Notes under the pieces: model-generated
What the model was told of the DNA's origin: nothing
What the model saw: only the letters and a program-made list of their open reading frames with translations
Database searches by the model: none
Translations under genes and position numbers: made by a program
Source: Prorocentrum cordatum
Lineage: Eukaryota; Sar; Dinophyceae; Prorocentrales; Prorocentraceae
Assembly (NCBI GenBank): GCA_963575745.1
Contig: CAUYUJ010002091.1
Location: 320,223 to 384,222, forward strand
Length of the DNA: 64,000 nucleotides
Direction: 5' to 3'
Shown here: in pieces, positions 52,601 through 61,959 of the stretch
Numbering within the stretch: the first letter of the stretch is position 1
Layout: the number at the start of each line of letters is the position of its first letter

Positions 52601-53877
52601 GGGGGCCGGTCCACCCGTCCCGCCTGCGGCCCAACGCATTGGCTCTGGACGAGGTTCTGGTGAAGTGCCTCCACACAAACACCCACTGGCCCGGAGTGAA
52701 GACCCTGGTCCCCGGGACCTTGGCGCGCGAGGCCCGGCTTATCTTCTCGCGAGCGGTCACCTCCATGGCCATACGACGCGCCGCGGCCCGGACCTCCTGG
52801 GCTCGAGAGAACTCGGAGCCCGCGGCATCCTGTTCCGAGGCGGGCCTAAGAGCATCTTGCCAACCTGGGAGCCCCTTGTGGTCATCACTCAGGATGTCGT
52901 GCGGGAGGCGGGGGTTTTCGCCGAAGACGAGTCGGAGCGGGGAGAACCCCCCGCGCTGCCAGTACCTGTTCTTATGGGCGCTCCTCCTCCTCCTCCTCCT
53001 CCTCCTCCTCCTCCTCCTCCTCCTCCTCCTCCTGGAGGTCCCCTGGAAGCGAGGACCCGGCATCTATCTCGGCCTTTACTCGGTCTTTCACCCCGCCCCC
53101 GTGACGCTCGGCCCGGCCGTTCTGCCATGGGGAGTCCGCGTCGCACACGTGTTGACAGATTCCCCACTGCTCCGTACCACTAGCAAACCTCGAACCGAAC
53201 TCGGAGCCTCCGTCCGATATGACGAAGTGGGGGGCGCCGAAGGGGCGGATCCAGGACCTCAGAAATTCCGACCACACCGTAGTGGACTGGGCATTCGCTA
53301 TTCTCACGACCACTTGGAGGTTAGACCCGTGGTCCACGATATTCAGGAAGGGATGGGTAACCCCCAGAAAGTCGAGGTAGAAGAGGTCCACTCCGACAAT
53401 GTGATTAAAGCGAAACGTACGTGGCATAGCGACCCTCCGGTGAACCCCCACGCGAGCCCGCTCGGCACATTCCGAGCACTGGAACTTCCTTCGCACCCAT
53501 CGAAGCAGGTGAGACTTCGTCCCACCGGCCCGAAGGACGCGAATGAACTTCCTGTTGTCGGGATAGCCCATATTCACGTGAAGCTTATAGAGGAGTCGTT
53601 TTTCTTCTTCAAGCGGTTCGGTTTCTTCCTCCTTGTGAGTGGGCTTGGCTCCCTCGGCCTTCGGTCCCCGGGTCTCCTGTTCGTCGCCACTGTCCTCGTC
53701 CGACTCACCCTCCACGCCTCCCGCACCTTCCTCGGGAAAGTTCCCCTCGGCTAACTCAGCCCACGTGGGCCTTGAGTGCTTGGAAGCCCCACTCCACTGC
53801 TCGGCCACGGCCCGAGCGACCAGCTGCACCAACCGAGGTGGGTAATTAGCACGCCGCCTTAGTGGTGATGGAGCCAC
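52554..53877 (-). pseudogene. Copia integrase, split by a microsatellite
   Basis: LYKLHVNMGYPDNRKFIRVL and CSECAERA form the zinc domain, with Tyr where the second His (GHP) is usual. The DDE triad is present: HIVGVDLFYLDF, VISDGGSEFG and SPWQNGRAERHGG. At 52982-53032 a (CTC)n run encodes Glu repeats and breaks the frame; the protein resumes in another frame as HKNRYWQRGGFSPLRLVFGE and PRLPHDILSDD to PGQWVFVWRHF, then slips again near 52605. Integrase would insert the cDNA. Confidence 0.8.
52982..53032 (+). repeat. (CTC)n microsatellite inside integrase
   Basis: About 17 CTC units. It replaces the conserved stretch between the catalytic core and the ARNRYW-like helix. Confidence 0.92.
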
Positions 53878-54076
53878 CCTCCAGAACCGCGTGCCTGTGG
53901 TCTCCCAGACATAACCTGCCCTCGAGGAGGCGGAGGAGATGAGGGTGGTTGGACATAATCCCCGTAGGCTTCTTGTTCAAACCCCGGCCATCGACCTGCA
54001 TGCCGAAACGGCACATGTCGATCCGAACCCTCTTGACCCCGGGACGCTCCAAAATGAAACGAACCACCTCCGAGCC
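53846..54076 (-). pseudogene. Copia pol linker after the first TAG
   Basis: In the frame of the upstream polyprotein, GSEVVRFILERPGVKRVRID then MCRFGMQVDGRGLNKKPTGI and GDHRHAVLEGG continue directly after TAG (54077-54079). Relatives have W-x-LP-V-xL and V-x-x-D-Q-C-x-FG here. A frame change near 53865 leads into the integrase frame (ANYPPRLVQLVARA). Confidence 0.65.
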
Positions 54077-54700
54077 CTAAGACGACGCGTAGAGAGGGTG
54101 CTCAAACGCGAAGTATCGGCCCCGGGACACCTGATACTCAGCAATCTCCATGCACAGGATCAGATCGCGAACCCCTTCGAGCATCAATCGATCCCAATCG
54201 CCGGGAGCCATCCGACCTCGATTCATCTGGTTAATAGCTGAGAAAGCTCTGCACTCGGAGCAGAGCCACACCATCTCGGGTTCTTCGGTCTGGATCCTTC
54301 GCCAAAGCTCTCGAACGTGGGAGGGACGGGACGCGTCCCATCCTTGCTTGAGGTCCCAGCTCGGCCGAGAGCCGAGGGGGGCTCCGGCCCTCTGCACGGC
54401 TGGGGCGATACGAGGTGGGGAAAAGACCTCCATGAAGGCAACCCTGGAACGGTCACGAGCGGCGAAAGCCTCCTCGGCCCCGGGGTCCTGACGATCCGGG
54501 CACCACTCAGACAATCTCTCGGCGAGCGCCCGGCGCACCCGGGACCCACACGCGACCTCGCGGTCGTCATTCCACACATCCCCGTCCAGAAACTCCGCCT
54601 CGAAGGCAGAGAGGCGCGAGGCCGAGGTAGCGCCTCTCTTCCTTTTAGGTGCGCACTCGGCGCCAGAAGGTGAGCAGCCGCATGCGGCAAAGCAGGCTGC
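54077..54700 (-). pseudogene. Copia methyltransferase-like domain
   Basis: VAFMEVFSPPRIAPAVQRAG, then LKQGWDASRPSHVREL, PEMVWLCSECRAFSAINQMN and RGRYFAFEHPLYASS follow the layout of the cytosine-C5-methyltransferase-like domain seen in dinoflagellate Copia polyproteins: cofactor loop, GWD, the catalytic-Cys box (usually PPC, here SEC) and the ENV-like box (here EHP). Cys is kept but both Pro are replaced. The domain ends at TAG 54077-54079. A role in methylating DNA is only an inference. Confidence 0.6.
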
Positions 54701-54765
54701 CAGGCCTAGCGACGACCTCTCGTCACCAGGCCTCGGGAGAGGCTCGGAGGAAGGGAGGGAACCAC

Positions 54766-55400
54766 TCACACCAGGCTGGGAGCTTCGTCGCTCAGCAGCT
54801 CCCAGCTCTCGTCCACCGCCTCTGGGATGGCCGGGAGGTCGAAGCCCCCGAGAGGTGGCGTCACCACGGCCGTCTGAGGGGTCGAGGTCGTCGATGCCTC
54901 GGAGGACGCCATCGTGGTCGTGGTCGTGCCTTGGCCGCCCTGGTAGTTCTCGTTGGAGTCGTCCTCTGGAGGAGGAGGTTCCCACCTCGGCTGGAGGGGA
55001 CCCCCGCCGTTCGACGACCCCGCGGCCGACTGCACCCCCATGGTGAAAGTGTTCAACACATTCGTGATGCCGGCCACGGCGTTGCCCACCTGCACGACCA
55101 TCATGCCCAGCTGCCCCAGGCTCGTCTCGATGTTGTTGATGGAGCCCTGCATCTGGTTGACCTGCGCCTGGAGGGTGTCGACCGACTCCCCCAGGTCCTC
55201 CATGGTGCCGAGGGAGCGCTTGATGTGGATCACCGCTTGGTGGATCTGCTGCAAGCCATCCACCGTCTGCGTCGGGGCCTCTTGCGCCGTGGTGGCGACC
55301 TCGATCATCGTGTCCACCACCTCCTGCACGCGTCCGAACTGCCTGAGCCCCTCGGGCAGCGTCTGTAGCTGCCACTGAAGGCCCTGGAGGAGACTCGAGA
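54766..55400 (-). pseudogene. Copia helical region (frame C)
   Basis: LLQGLQWQLQTLPEGLRQFG then VQEVVDTMIEVATTAQEAP and VDGLQQIHQAVIHIKRSLGT to GITNVLNTFTMGV form a heptad-rich, coiled-coil-like stretch. The same DNA is also open in the long polyprotein frame, but that reading is His/Gly/Arg-rich and unlike protein. The frame therefore changes near 55390 and again near 54710. GTGAGT right after the last codons (54765-54760) could be a splice donor. Confidence 0.55.
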
Positions 55401-55413
55401 CCGTTCACAGTAG

Positions 55414-56181
55414 TCAGAGCTGCCCCGCCGGCGCGGAAATCTGGGTCGTTCTGGAGAATATCGACAGCTCGAGCCGCCGACGCTGCTGCTGCCCGAGCCG
55501 CGTCCGCCGCGGTCGGCGGCTGAGGTGTCCCGCGCTCTGCCCGTGTCCCCTCGGGACCCACGTGAGGCGCTCCTCGCAGTCGAGGCACTTGCTGCCGCTC
55601 CCGTGCTGGTTGCCGAAGTACTTCACCCGGCCGTGAGGACAGTACGGCCAGGGCTTGGGGGGCGGCTTGGTCGCGGCTGGTCCCGTCAGCGGCGGGAGCG
55701 GGGGCCCCGTCGCCGCAGCCGCGGGCGGCCAACCCGCTGCCACCGCCGCCGCGTTCCACAGCATCGGCTCGGCTGTGGGTGGTGGAAGTCCCGCTGCCAT
55801 GGGCATCGGCTCGTTCCACTGACCCTGAGGACCAAGTGGTCCCTGAGGAGGTGGACCCGGCGGCAGTGGAGGCGACGCCCCGGTGCTCGCTCCCGCGCTC
55901 GTCGCCTGAGCCGCTGCCGACGCCGTCCCGCTCGAAGCTCCGGGCTGCTGTCCTGGGACCACGGCGCCGCCGCCACCGGAGGACGGCAGAGCGTCGTGGG
56001 GCGGGTGGTCCAGCAGCTGAGTCTGGTCGCTGTCCGATTCTGATCCCTGGCCCCTGCGATGGGCTGCCAGGAACTCGTCCGTCATCTTCTTCGCTCCTGG
56101 CTCCTTCTTCTTTCCGGCCTCCGCCGTGAAGCCGATCGTCGCCAGCAGCAGCGCTGCGCAGATCACCGTCCGCGGCATCAT
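55414..56181 (-). pseudogene. Copia zinc-ribbon region with signal-peptide-like start (frame B)
   Basis: Starts MMPRTVICAALLLATIGFTA, which resembles a signal peptide, followed by charged and then Pro/Gly/Ala-rich sequence. Near 55590-55640 the frame reads WPYCPHGRVKYFGNQHGSGS then KCLDCEERLTW, a zinc-ribbon-like CxH...CxxC with the GNQHG motif known in this polyprotein family. The useful reading then moves back to frame A at about 55540. An independent secreted protein is the less likely alternative. Confidence 0.5.
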
Positions 56182-56569
56182 CGCCGCCTGAGTGCAGCGC
56201 CCGAGGTTGATCGAGAAAGCTCGTAAGGCTGAAGCTGGTGCTTGAGCCCAGATGTTCTACGGAGGAGGGGTTGGGACGGGACTCGAGAGCCCCGGGGACC
56301 GTCTTGATGGCCCTGCACCCCTTGACCTTAGCTTTCTTGATCGATCCTACCGCTGATTCCGGCCCGGGGCGGGCCCGCTGAGCTCGTGGCTGGAGGACCG
56401 CCCTTACCAAGGCAGCTGTCCCGATGAGCAACTGGTACAGCCCCAGACTCCCAATCACGATCAGCAACCTATTCAGGTCCTTGACGTACCCCAGGACCCC
56501 CTCGATCTGGTCCCGGTAGTCCCCTCTGCGCTGACGAGTTTTTCCCCCGACACGTCTCCGGGGCCCGAA

Positions 56570-56662
<93 letters not shown>

Positions 56663-58951
56663 AATGATAATGATGATGTACTGCATCAGTGTGCCCTCGC
56701 TGGACATCTTCGGTACTGGGCGTCCCGCCAGCGCAAAGGCGCCGGGAGAGAGGAAAGGATACTTCTGGAAGGCTGAGTCGGGAACCTCACACGGCCCAGG
56801 CAGGGGCCGGACGATGTCCACCATCCTGTGACCAGAGCCGAGCCGCGTGAGCGTGACCTCGGGCTCTGGAGTGTTCAGCGCCATCTTATTCTGCGGGAGG
56901 TCGATCACGCTGCCGAGGAACTCCAGCAGGTTTACACTCAGGATGTGGGGAACCGCGTCCTCCAGGACTGTCGTCTCGACGATGCCGAACGCCCCGCCGA
57001 GGCACATCGGGAAGAGGATGGACGTGATCACCTTCGCTGCTCCTCCTACCCCGTGGGCTGCCCTCGGCCTCCTGTGCTGAAGCGGGATCAGCACGTAGCA
57101 CATGTCCTGATCCGCAAGGGCCTGCGCCTCGCGGTTGAGGGCCTCCACGCCTACAAGGTCGCTCCCCGCCCCGGGGTCGACCAGGCCCTGCGTCGCCCTC
57201 GCCGCTGGGTAGATGCCCTCGGTGGTGAGCTCGGCCTCTGCCTCGCGCCAGCTCAGGAAGCTGGCCGCAGCCGGGCCCGAGATGTAGCCGTCGAACATGT
57301 AGGCCGACAACTCTCGCCTGGCGGCCGTGTTCTTCTCCTTCTGCTTGTCTGCGCCGTTGCCCCTGCTGGGACACTCACGCCCCCAGTGGCCCTTCTGGTG
57401 GCATAGCTTGCACTTCGTCACTTTCATGAGCTGCTCCAGCGAGAGTCTCGACCGACCGCCTCCTCGTCCTCGTCCGCGGCCTCGACCTCCGCTGCGGCCG
57501 CCACCGCGACCGCCTTGCCGAGGGACCCGTGGAGGAAGAGGGGCTCCATCACCTCCAGGCTTGCCTCGGAAGAACTCCCGGGTCTGTCGAGCAGCTTGTT
57601 TCATATCTTTGTTCTGCTTCCAAGATCGATCGTTGGCCATCGCCGCCAAGGTGTCGTCCAGCTCGTCTTCGTATAGGTCCATGTCCTCGATCTCGGCCAG
57701 CACCGCATCGACGTCGAAGTCTCCCTCGACCTCGAAGTAGTCGTAACCGTCGTCCTCGTCCTCTGACTCCAGGTTGGCTTCACCACCACCGTCGACCGGA
57801 CCAGAGGGGTGGAGGAAAGAGGAGGAGGGAGGCTGCTCTACCCTAGGGCCTAGCTCAGGGTACACGTCAGGACCGGCGCCCTCCATCATGGTCCCGGCCC
57901 CGGCTCGGCCTGGTAGCAGGCGCTCTGAGCCGGACGAGTCCATCTGGCGGAGGGCCCACGCGATGTCCGCGTAGTCCATCTTGCCCTGGGTCAGCGTCCT
58001 CAAATTCTGTGTGCCCTGGGCAGAGAGCCCCGCTCCCTCTTCTAGGAAGAGGCCCTTCAACTTCGGGGACATCCACAGGTCATGTCCATCTGCTTCTTGA
58101 AGCTGCGCCTCGCGCCTGGACACATACTGCGTCAAGGACTCCTTGCTCTCGCGAGCTGCCTCGAACAGGGCCTTACGGCCGGCTCGGCGGAGCTCGTCCC
58201 CTTCGCGCTCTCCGATCAGCAGGTCCATCCTGGCTAACAAAATGTCCAGCCACGAGGACGAAACCAACTCACTATCAGAGATGTCCTCGAACTTCGCTTG
58301 CATCGTCCAGTCAAACAACTTCAGAAATCGTTCTGCTCGCCGCCACAGCGCCACATCTGTGTTCTCGTTCCACCGTCGCAGTGCACGCTTCCACTGGCGG
58401 TAGTGCGTCCAGCCTGGCCACGCTGGGGGGTCAGTGAAGTCGCCCCTCGTGCTGGGCTGGCTCCAGCTGCTGGGCCACCAGCTGCTGCTCCAGTCCTGGC
58501 CAGAGCCCCAGCCGCCGGCCCACTCGGAGCGTCTGGCGGCCCAGCCGCTCTTGCCCCAGTCGCTGTCCTTGTGGCCGTCGGTCTCGCCCGTCGCCGCCGC
58601 CTCAGCGGCCGCCGTCCCTGAGCTCCCTCGCGCCTGGCCGTTCCCGCTCCACGGGTCGCCCTGCGCGGAGTGCCAGGGGTCCTCCCCAGCTCCGTCCGCG
58701 GCCGTCGTCGCTCGTCGAGCGTGGTCATTCCAGCCGCTCCAGCTGTCCGTGCTCTGCCCTGTAGTCGTGCCGGCCCTCACCGCTGACATAGTCCGATCCA
58801 CTATGTCCTGGGCGAGGGCCTTCCACTGCTCCTGCGTCATGGCGATGGTGGCGGCACCTGGCGCCGCGCCGCTGGCGCTCCCCCCTCCTGGTACCTCCAT
58901 CGCCTTCGTCTTCTCCTGCTCGTCCCTTGGCGTCCCCTCTTGGGACGACAT
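56182..58951 (-). CDS. Copia Gag and protease
   Basis: The probable start is the ATG at 58951 (MSSQEGTPRDEQEK). Gag shows WPGWTHYRQWKRALRRWNEN, ERFLKLFDWTMQAKFEDISD and ESLTQYVSRREAQLQEADGH, the usual Copia capsid pattern. A Gly/Arg-rich stretch precedes a CCHC zinc knuckle (CKLCHQKGHWGREC, 57370-57414). Protease follows with LVDPGAGSDLVGVE (57150-57190), where Pro replaces the usual Ser/Thr after the catalytic Asp, and HILSVNLLEFLGSVI. A poly-Ile tract of about 36 residues (56571-56678) comes next, then a hydrophobic segment (LLIVIGSLGLYQLLIGTAAL). The frame stays open to 54077 but its reading is probably wrong from about 56200 on. Gag would package element RNA into particles. Confidence 0.8.
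56571..56678 (+). repeat. (ATG)n microsatellite encoding poly-Ile on the minus strand
   Basis: About 36 ATG/ATA units. Read with the Copia ORF it gives ATC/ATT codons, all Ile. Confidence 0.95.
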
Positions 58952-59068
58952 GCCGTGGATCCCCTCACGCACCCAGCGCTCAGAGCGCAGCCGGGGCGAG
59001 GGCTCGCAAGCGCAGGGACAGCTCACCGACGAGGCTGCTGCCCGGCACCCATGGCCTCTCGCCCGGAC

Positions 59069-59085
59069 CGCGCTCCGCTACCAAC
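59069..59085 (-). promoter_or_regulatory. Copia primer-binding site
   Basis: Two bases after the 5' LTR the sense strand reads TGGTAGCGGAGC, close to the complement of the 3' end of initiator-Met tRNA (TGGTATCAGAGC in plant Copia elements). This supports the LTR boundary and orientation. Confidence 0.7.
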
Positions 59086-59209
59086 TGTGGCAGCAGGAGG
59101 ATTGGGCAATGTTTTCCCTTGAGCCATAACAATAGGCGAATCACGGATACACACCTAACTCGCTACACAACTGCTGAACCTAGTCTGACAAATGTGCTAT
59201 CCCATCACA
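59086..59209 (-). repeat. Copia 5' LTR (124 bp)
   Basis: Identical to 49264-49387. On the sense strand it contains TTATGGCTCAAG, matching 11 of the last 12 bases of the dinoflagellate spliced leader. Confidence 0.95.
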
Positions 59210-59213
59210 TGGG

Positions 59214-59600
59214 GACCCTCTGGGGGCCCTTTTTCGGCCTCTTGGGGCCTCTCTGGGCCTGTTGGGAGTTTCTGGGGCGCCTGCTGGCGGTCTCGGGGGT
59301 ACTCTCGGCTGCTCTCTTGGGCCTTGTTGGGGCCTCTGGGGCCATCTTGGGCGCCTGTTGGGCAGTCTTGGGCCCCTTTTCCGCCGTCTTTGGGGCCTGT
59401 TGGGCCCTCTTGGAGCGATCTTGGGGCCCCCTTGCATCGTTTTGGACGATGCTAAGACCAACAATGCGAATGTGCAAACAATCATCGCTTTCCTTTGGGA
59501 TTGGGTTGATTTTTGCTTCTCGGGGCCCTCTTGGGGATCGTCTTGGAGTCTTCTCGGGCAGTTTTGATGCCCTTCCTGGCTTTGTCTGAGGCTTTCTCGG
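59214..59600 (+). repeat. GGGGCCTCTTGGG minisatellite-like block
   Basis: Degenerate units of 11-13 bp. It continues the G-rich sequence at 49240-49263, so the Copia element inserted into it. Confidence 0.7.
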
Positions 59601-59829
59601 CGTGTTGAAGCACAGCTTGTGTCAGCTTAGACGGCATCTTCGTCATCCTGGAGGCTACGAAGTGTCAATTTGGAGGCTCCGTAGGCCCCAGGGTTCGTTG
59701 GGGAGCCGGACTCGCCCTTCCCCGCTCCCCCCTCTAATCGGATTTCAGACCCCCGGGGGAGGGGGAACGGGGGAGTGGGAGACAGCCAATGCTGTCACAC
59801 CTTCGAGCCCCTGGCAAACAGGGGTCGGC
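59601..59829. other. No feature recognised
   Basis: Unique-looking spacer before the 83-bp satellite. Confidence 0.5.
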
Positions 59830-60310
59830 GGATTCGTGGGACTTCAGTCTTACGAATCTTTAAACTGTTTCAGACGCCCCCCACGGATGTGCACGGCGGG
59901 CGTTTCGGCGAGAGTCACACTCTGAAAGGGGCCCGCCCTCCACCGTTGAATTTGCTGCAAGCTTTCACGGACGAGCGCGCGCGGCGCTGATGCTAGAGAT
60001 AGGGTTTTAAAACCACCCGCCCTCCATCTCTTCAAGCTGTTGCAGGCTTTCAAGACGAATGTGCACCGCGCTAGGACGAGAGCAACATCTTGAAAAGGGC
60101 CCGCCCTACATCCTTGAAGACGTGGCAGTTCTTTAAGACGCATGCGCGCGGCACTAAGGCGATAGCCGCACCTTTAGAACGACCCGCCCTCCATACTTGA
60201 AACTGCTGTTCACTTTTTAGACAAATTTGCGCGGCGCTAAGGCCCGAGTCACATTTTGGATACGAACCGCCCTATATTCTTGAAATTGTCACACACTGTC
60301 AAGCTTAAGG
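59830..60310 (+). repeat. 83-bp satellite array
   Basis: CGCCCT(C/A) landmarks at about 59934, 60019, 60102, 60185 and 60268 give a period of 83-85 bp. Each unit also has GCGGCGCTA and AG-GCGA-AG-CACAT blocks. Confidence 0.85.
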
Positions 60311-61500
60311 GTCACACGGTGAGGGGGCCTTAAACGAAACTCCAGGCCCGTGACACGTCCGGAGGTGCGACTGGGAGGAGGTATGCATAAGAAAAAGGGA
60401 TGGAGGAGGAGGAGGAGGATAAGGGGGAGGAGCAGTGGGAGGAGAAGGATAGGGATCGCACGCCGCTGAGGGAGAGAACAGAGAAGAGCCGCTGAGGAAG
60501 AGAATAGAGAGAAGAGAAAGACCAGAGTCCGATACCGCCGCGGCCCGCGCGCGGACCCGTCCGCCCTGGCGAATCCCCCGAGCTGCGCGGCCCTGGGAAC
60601 CAAGGCCACCCAGCCCTGCGCGCCAGCTACAGTTGAAACCGGTATTAAGGATGCGTAACCTTCCCAAGGGTACCCTTGCACCCGCGCCTCTTTGATCCAT
60701 GCTTGGTTTCTTTCGATGGCCCGCCGCTCTCGAAAAAGCTTCAACACGGGCGACCAAGGGCTTGCACCTTTATCGCGCATCCTCACGATCAGTCTTGACT
60801 GCACTTCGCCATTCCACGCTGACGAGTCTGGCCGTGCAGATGCGGTTCCTGGGCGTCCCTGTCTTGCCACCCGCCGCTTCCGCGGGTCAAGCATTTTGCT
60901 GGACACACCCCATCCGCGCCCCCACCAGGGGAACGCGCAACCACCGCCTGGTGACCCAGGCCCCTGACTGCATCGCACAATTGACCCGGTGGACTCGTTC
61001 TGGTACCTGCACTGCGCCCCGCCACCGTTAGAACCCCGGCGCAGCAGCCGCCGCTGTCCCCGCCGGCGGGGCCGGCCGCGCCACTCGCTCTGGGCGTGAC
61101 CCGTCCCCCTTAGCGGCCCTCGCCTTCCCCCCCCGCACCCCTTTCGTCCGACCGCCATCTTCGTTTTCCTGTTCTCTTGCATTGCGGCACAATTCGCTAC
61201 AACGGTGCCCCCGTTTAGTTGGCTCTTCGGCAGCGCAGTCACTCTGCTTAGCCGCCGACGCACAAGGTGTATTCACAGGCTTGCAGCAGCCCAATGTACT
61301 TTCGAGGTCTGCAGTATGCACCTCCATCTGAGCCTCCCGTTGCCAGGAGAGCGACTCGATGAAGGGCGTGTCAATCTGCGGCCTCTCGCACGGCCCTCCG
61401 TTGACCGCTACAAAAAAATCGAATGCTCTTGTGCTCCTTACCCCTGGACTCTTCGGCTTCCTCTGAGGCCTCCTCGCCGTCGCCTGCGGCCAAGTCGTCG
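60311..61500. other. No gene recognised
   Basis: A GGA tract lies at 60395-60450. The 324-codon minus frame (60289-61263) has no motif and low-complexity ends. Confidence 0.45.
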
Positions 61501-61514
61501 CCGAATATTTTTTG

Positions 61515-61910
61515 GTTCACCGAGCGTCTCCTCCTCCTCCTCCTCCTCTTCTTCCTCCTCCTCTATCTCCTCCTCGTCCTCCTCCTCGTCCTCCTCCTCC
61601 TCCTCCTCCTCTTCCTCCTCCTCCGCCTCTTCCTCCTCCGCCTCCTCTTCCTCCTCGTCCCCCTCCTCCCCCTCCCCCTCTTCCCCCTCCCCCGCCTCCT
61701 CCTCCTCGTCCCCGTTTTCCTCCTCCTCGCCCTCCTCCTCTTTTTCCTCCTCCTCGTCCTCCTGCTCCTCCTCCTCCTCCTCTTCCTCCTCCTCCTCCTC
61801 CTCTGCCTCCCCCTCCTCCTTCATTTCCCTTGTCCTCTTCCGTTGTCCTCCTCCTTCTCCTCCTGTTTCTCCTCCTCCCTGCGTCCTCCTCCTCCAAGTA
61901 GTTTGTCTCC
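61515..61910 (+). repeat. (CTC)n array
   Basis: Long imperfect CTC/TCC repeat. Probably the pyrimidine part of a composite repeat CR on the minus strand. Confidence 0.93.
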
Positions 61911-61959
61911 TCCCTTTCTCCTTTTTTTCGCTGCACCCATTCCTTCGCCTTGTGCGTAA

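Larger units (their letters stand above)
49264..59209 (-). mobile_element. Ty1/copia LTR retrotransposon, 9,946 bp
   Basis: Two identical 124-bp LTRs with TG...CA ends enclose gag, protease, zinc-ribbon region, methyltransferase-like domain, integrase, RT and RNase H, all on the minus strand. TGGG directly precedes one LTR (49260-49263) and follows the other (59210-59213), a probable 4-bp target duplication. Integrase before RT marks the Copia order. Identical LTRs suggest recent insertion, yet pol is broken by two TAG stops and several frame changes. Confidence 0.92.

Noticed and set aside
54077-59026. A single intact 1,649-residue polyprotein
   Set aside because: The frame is open, but between about 56.2 and 54.7 kb other frames read like protein (zinc ribbon, coiled coil) while this one turns His/Gly/Arg-rich. 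Its first codon is also not ATG.
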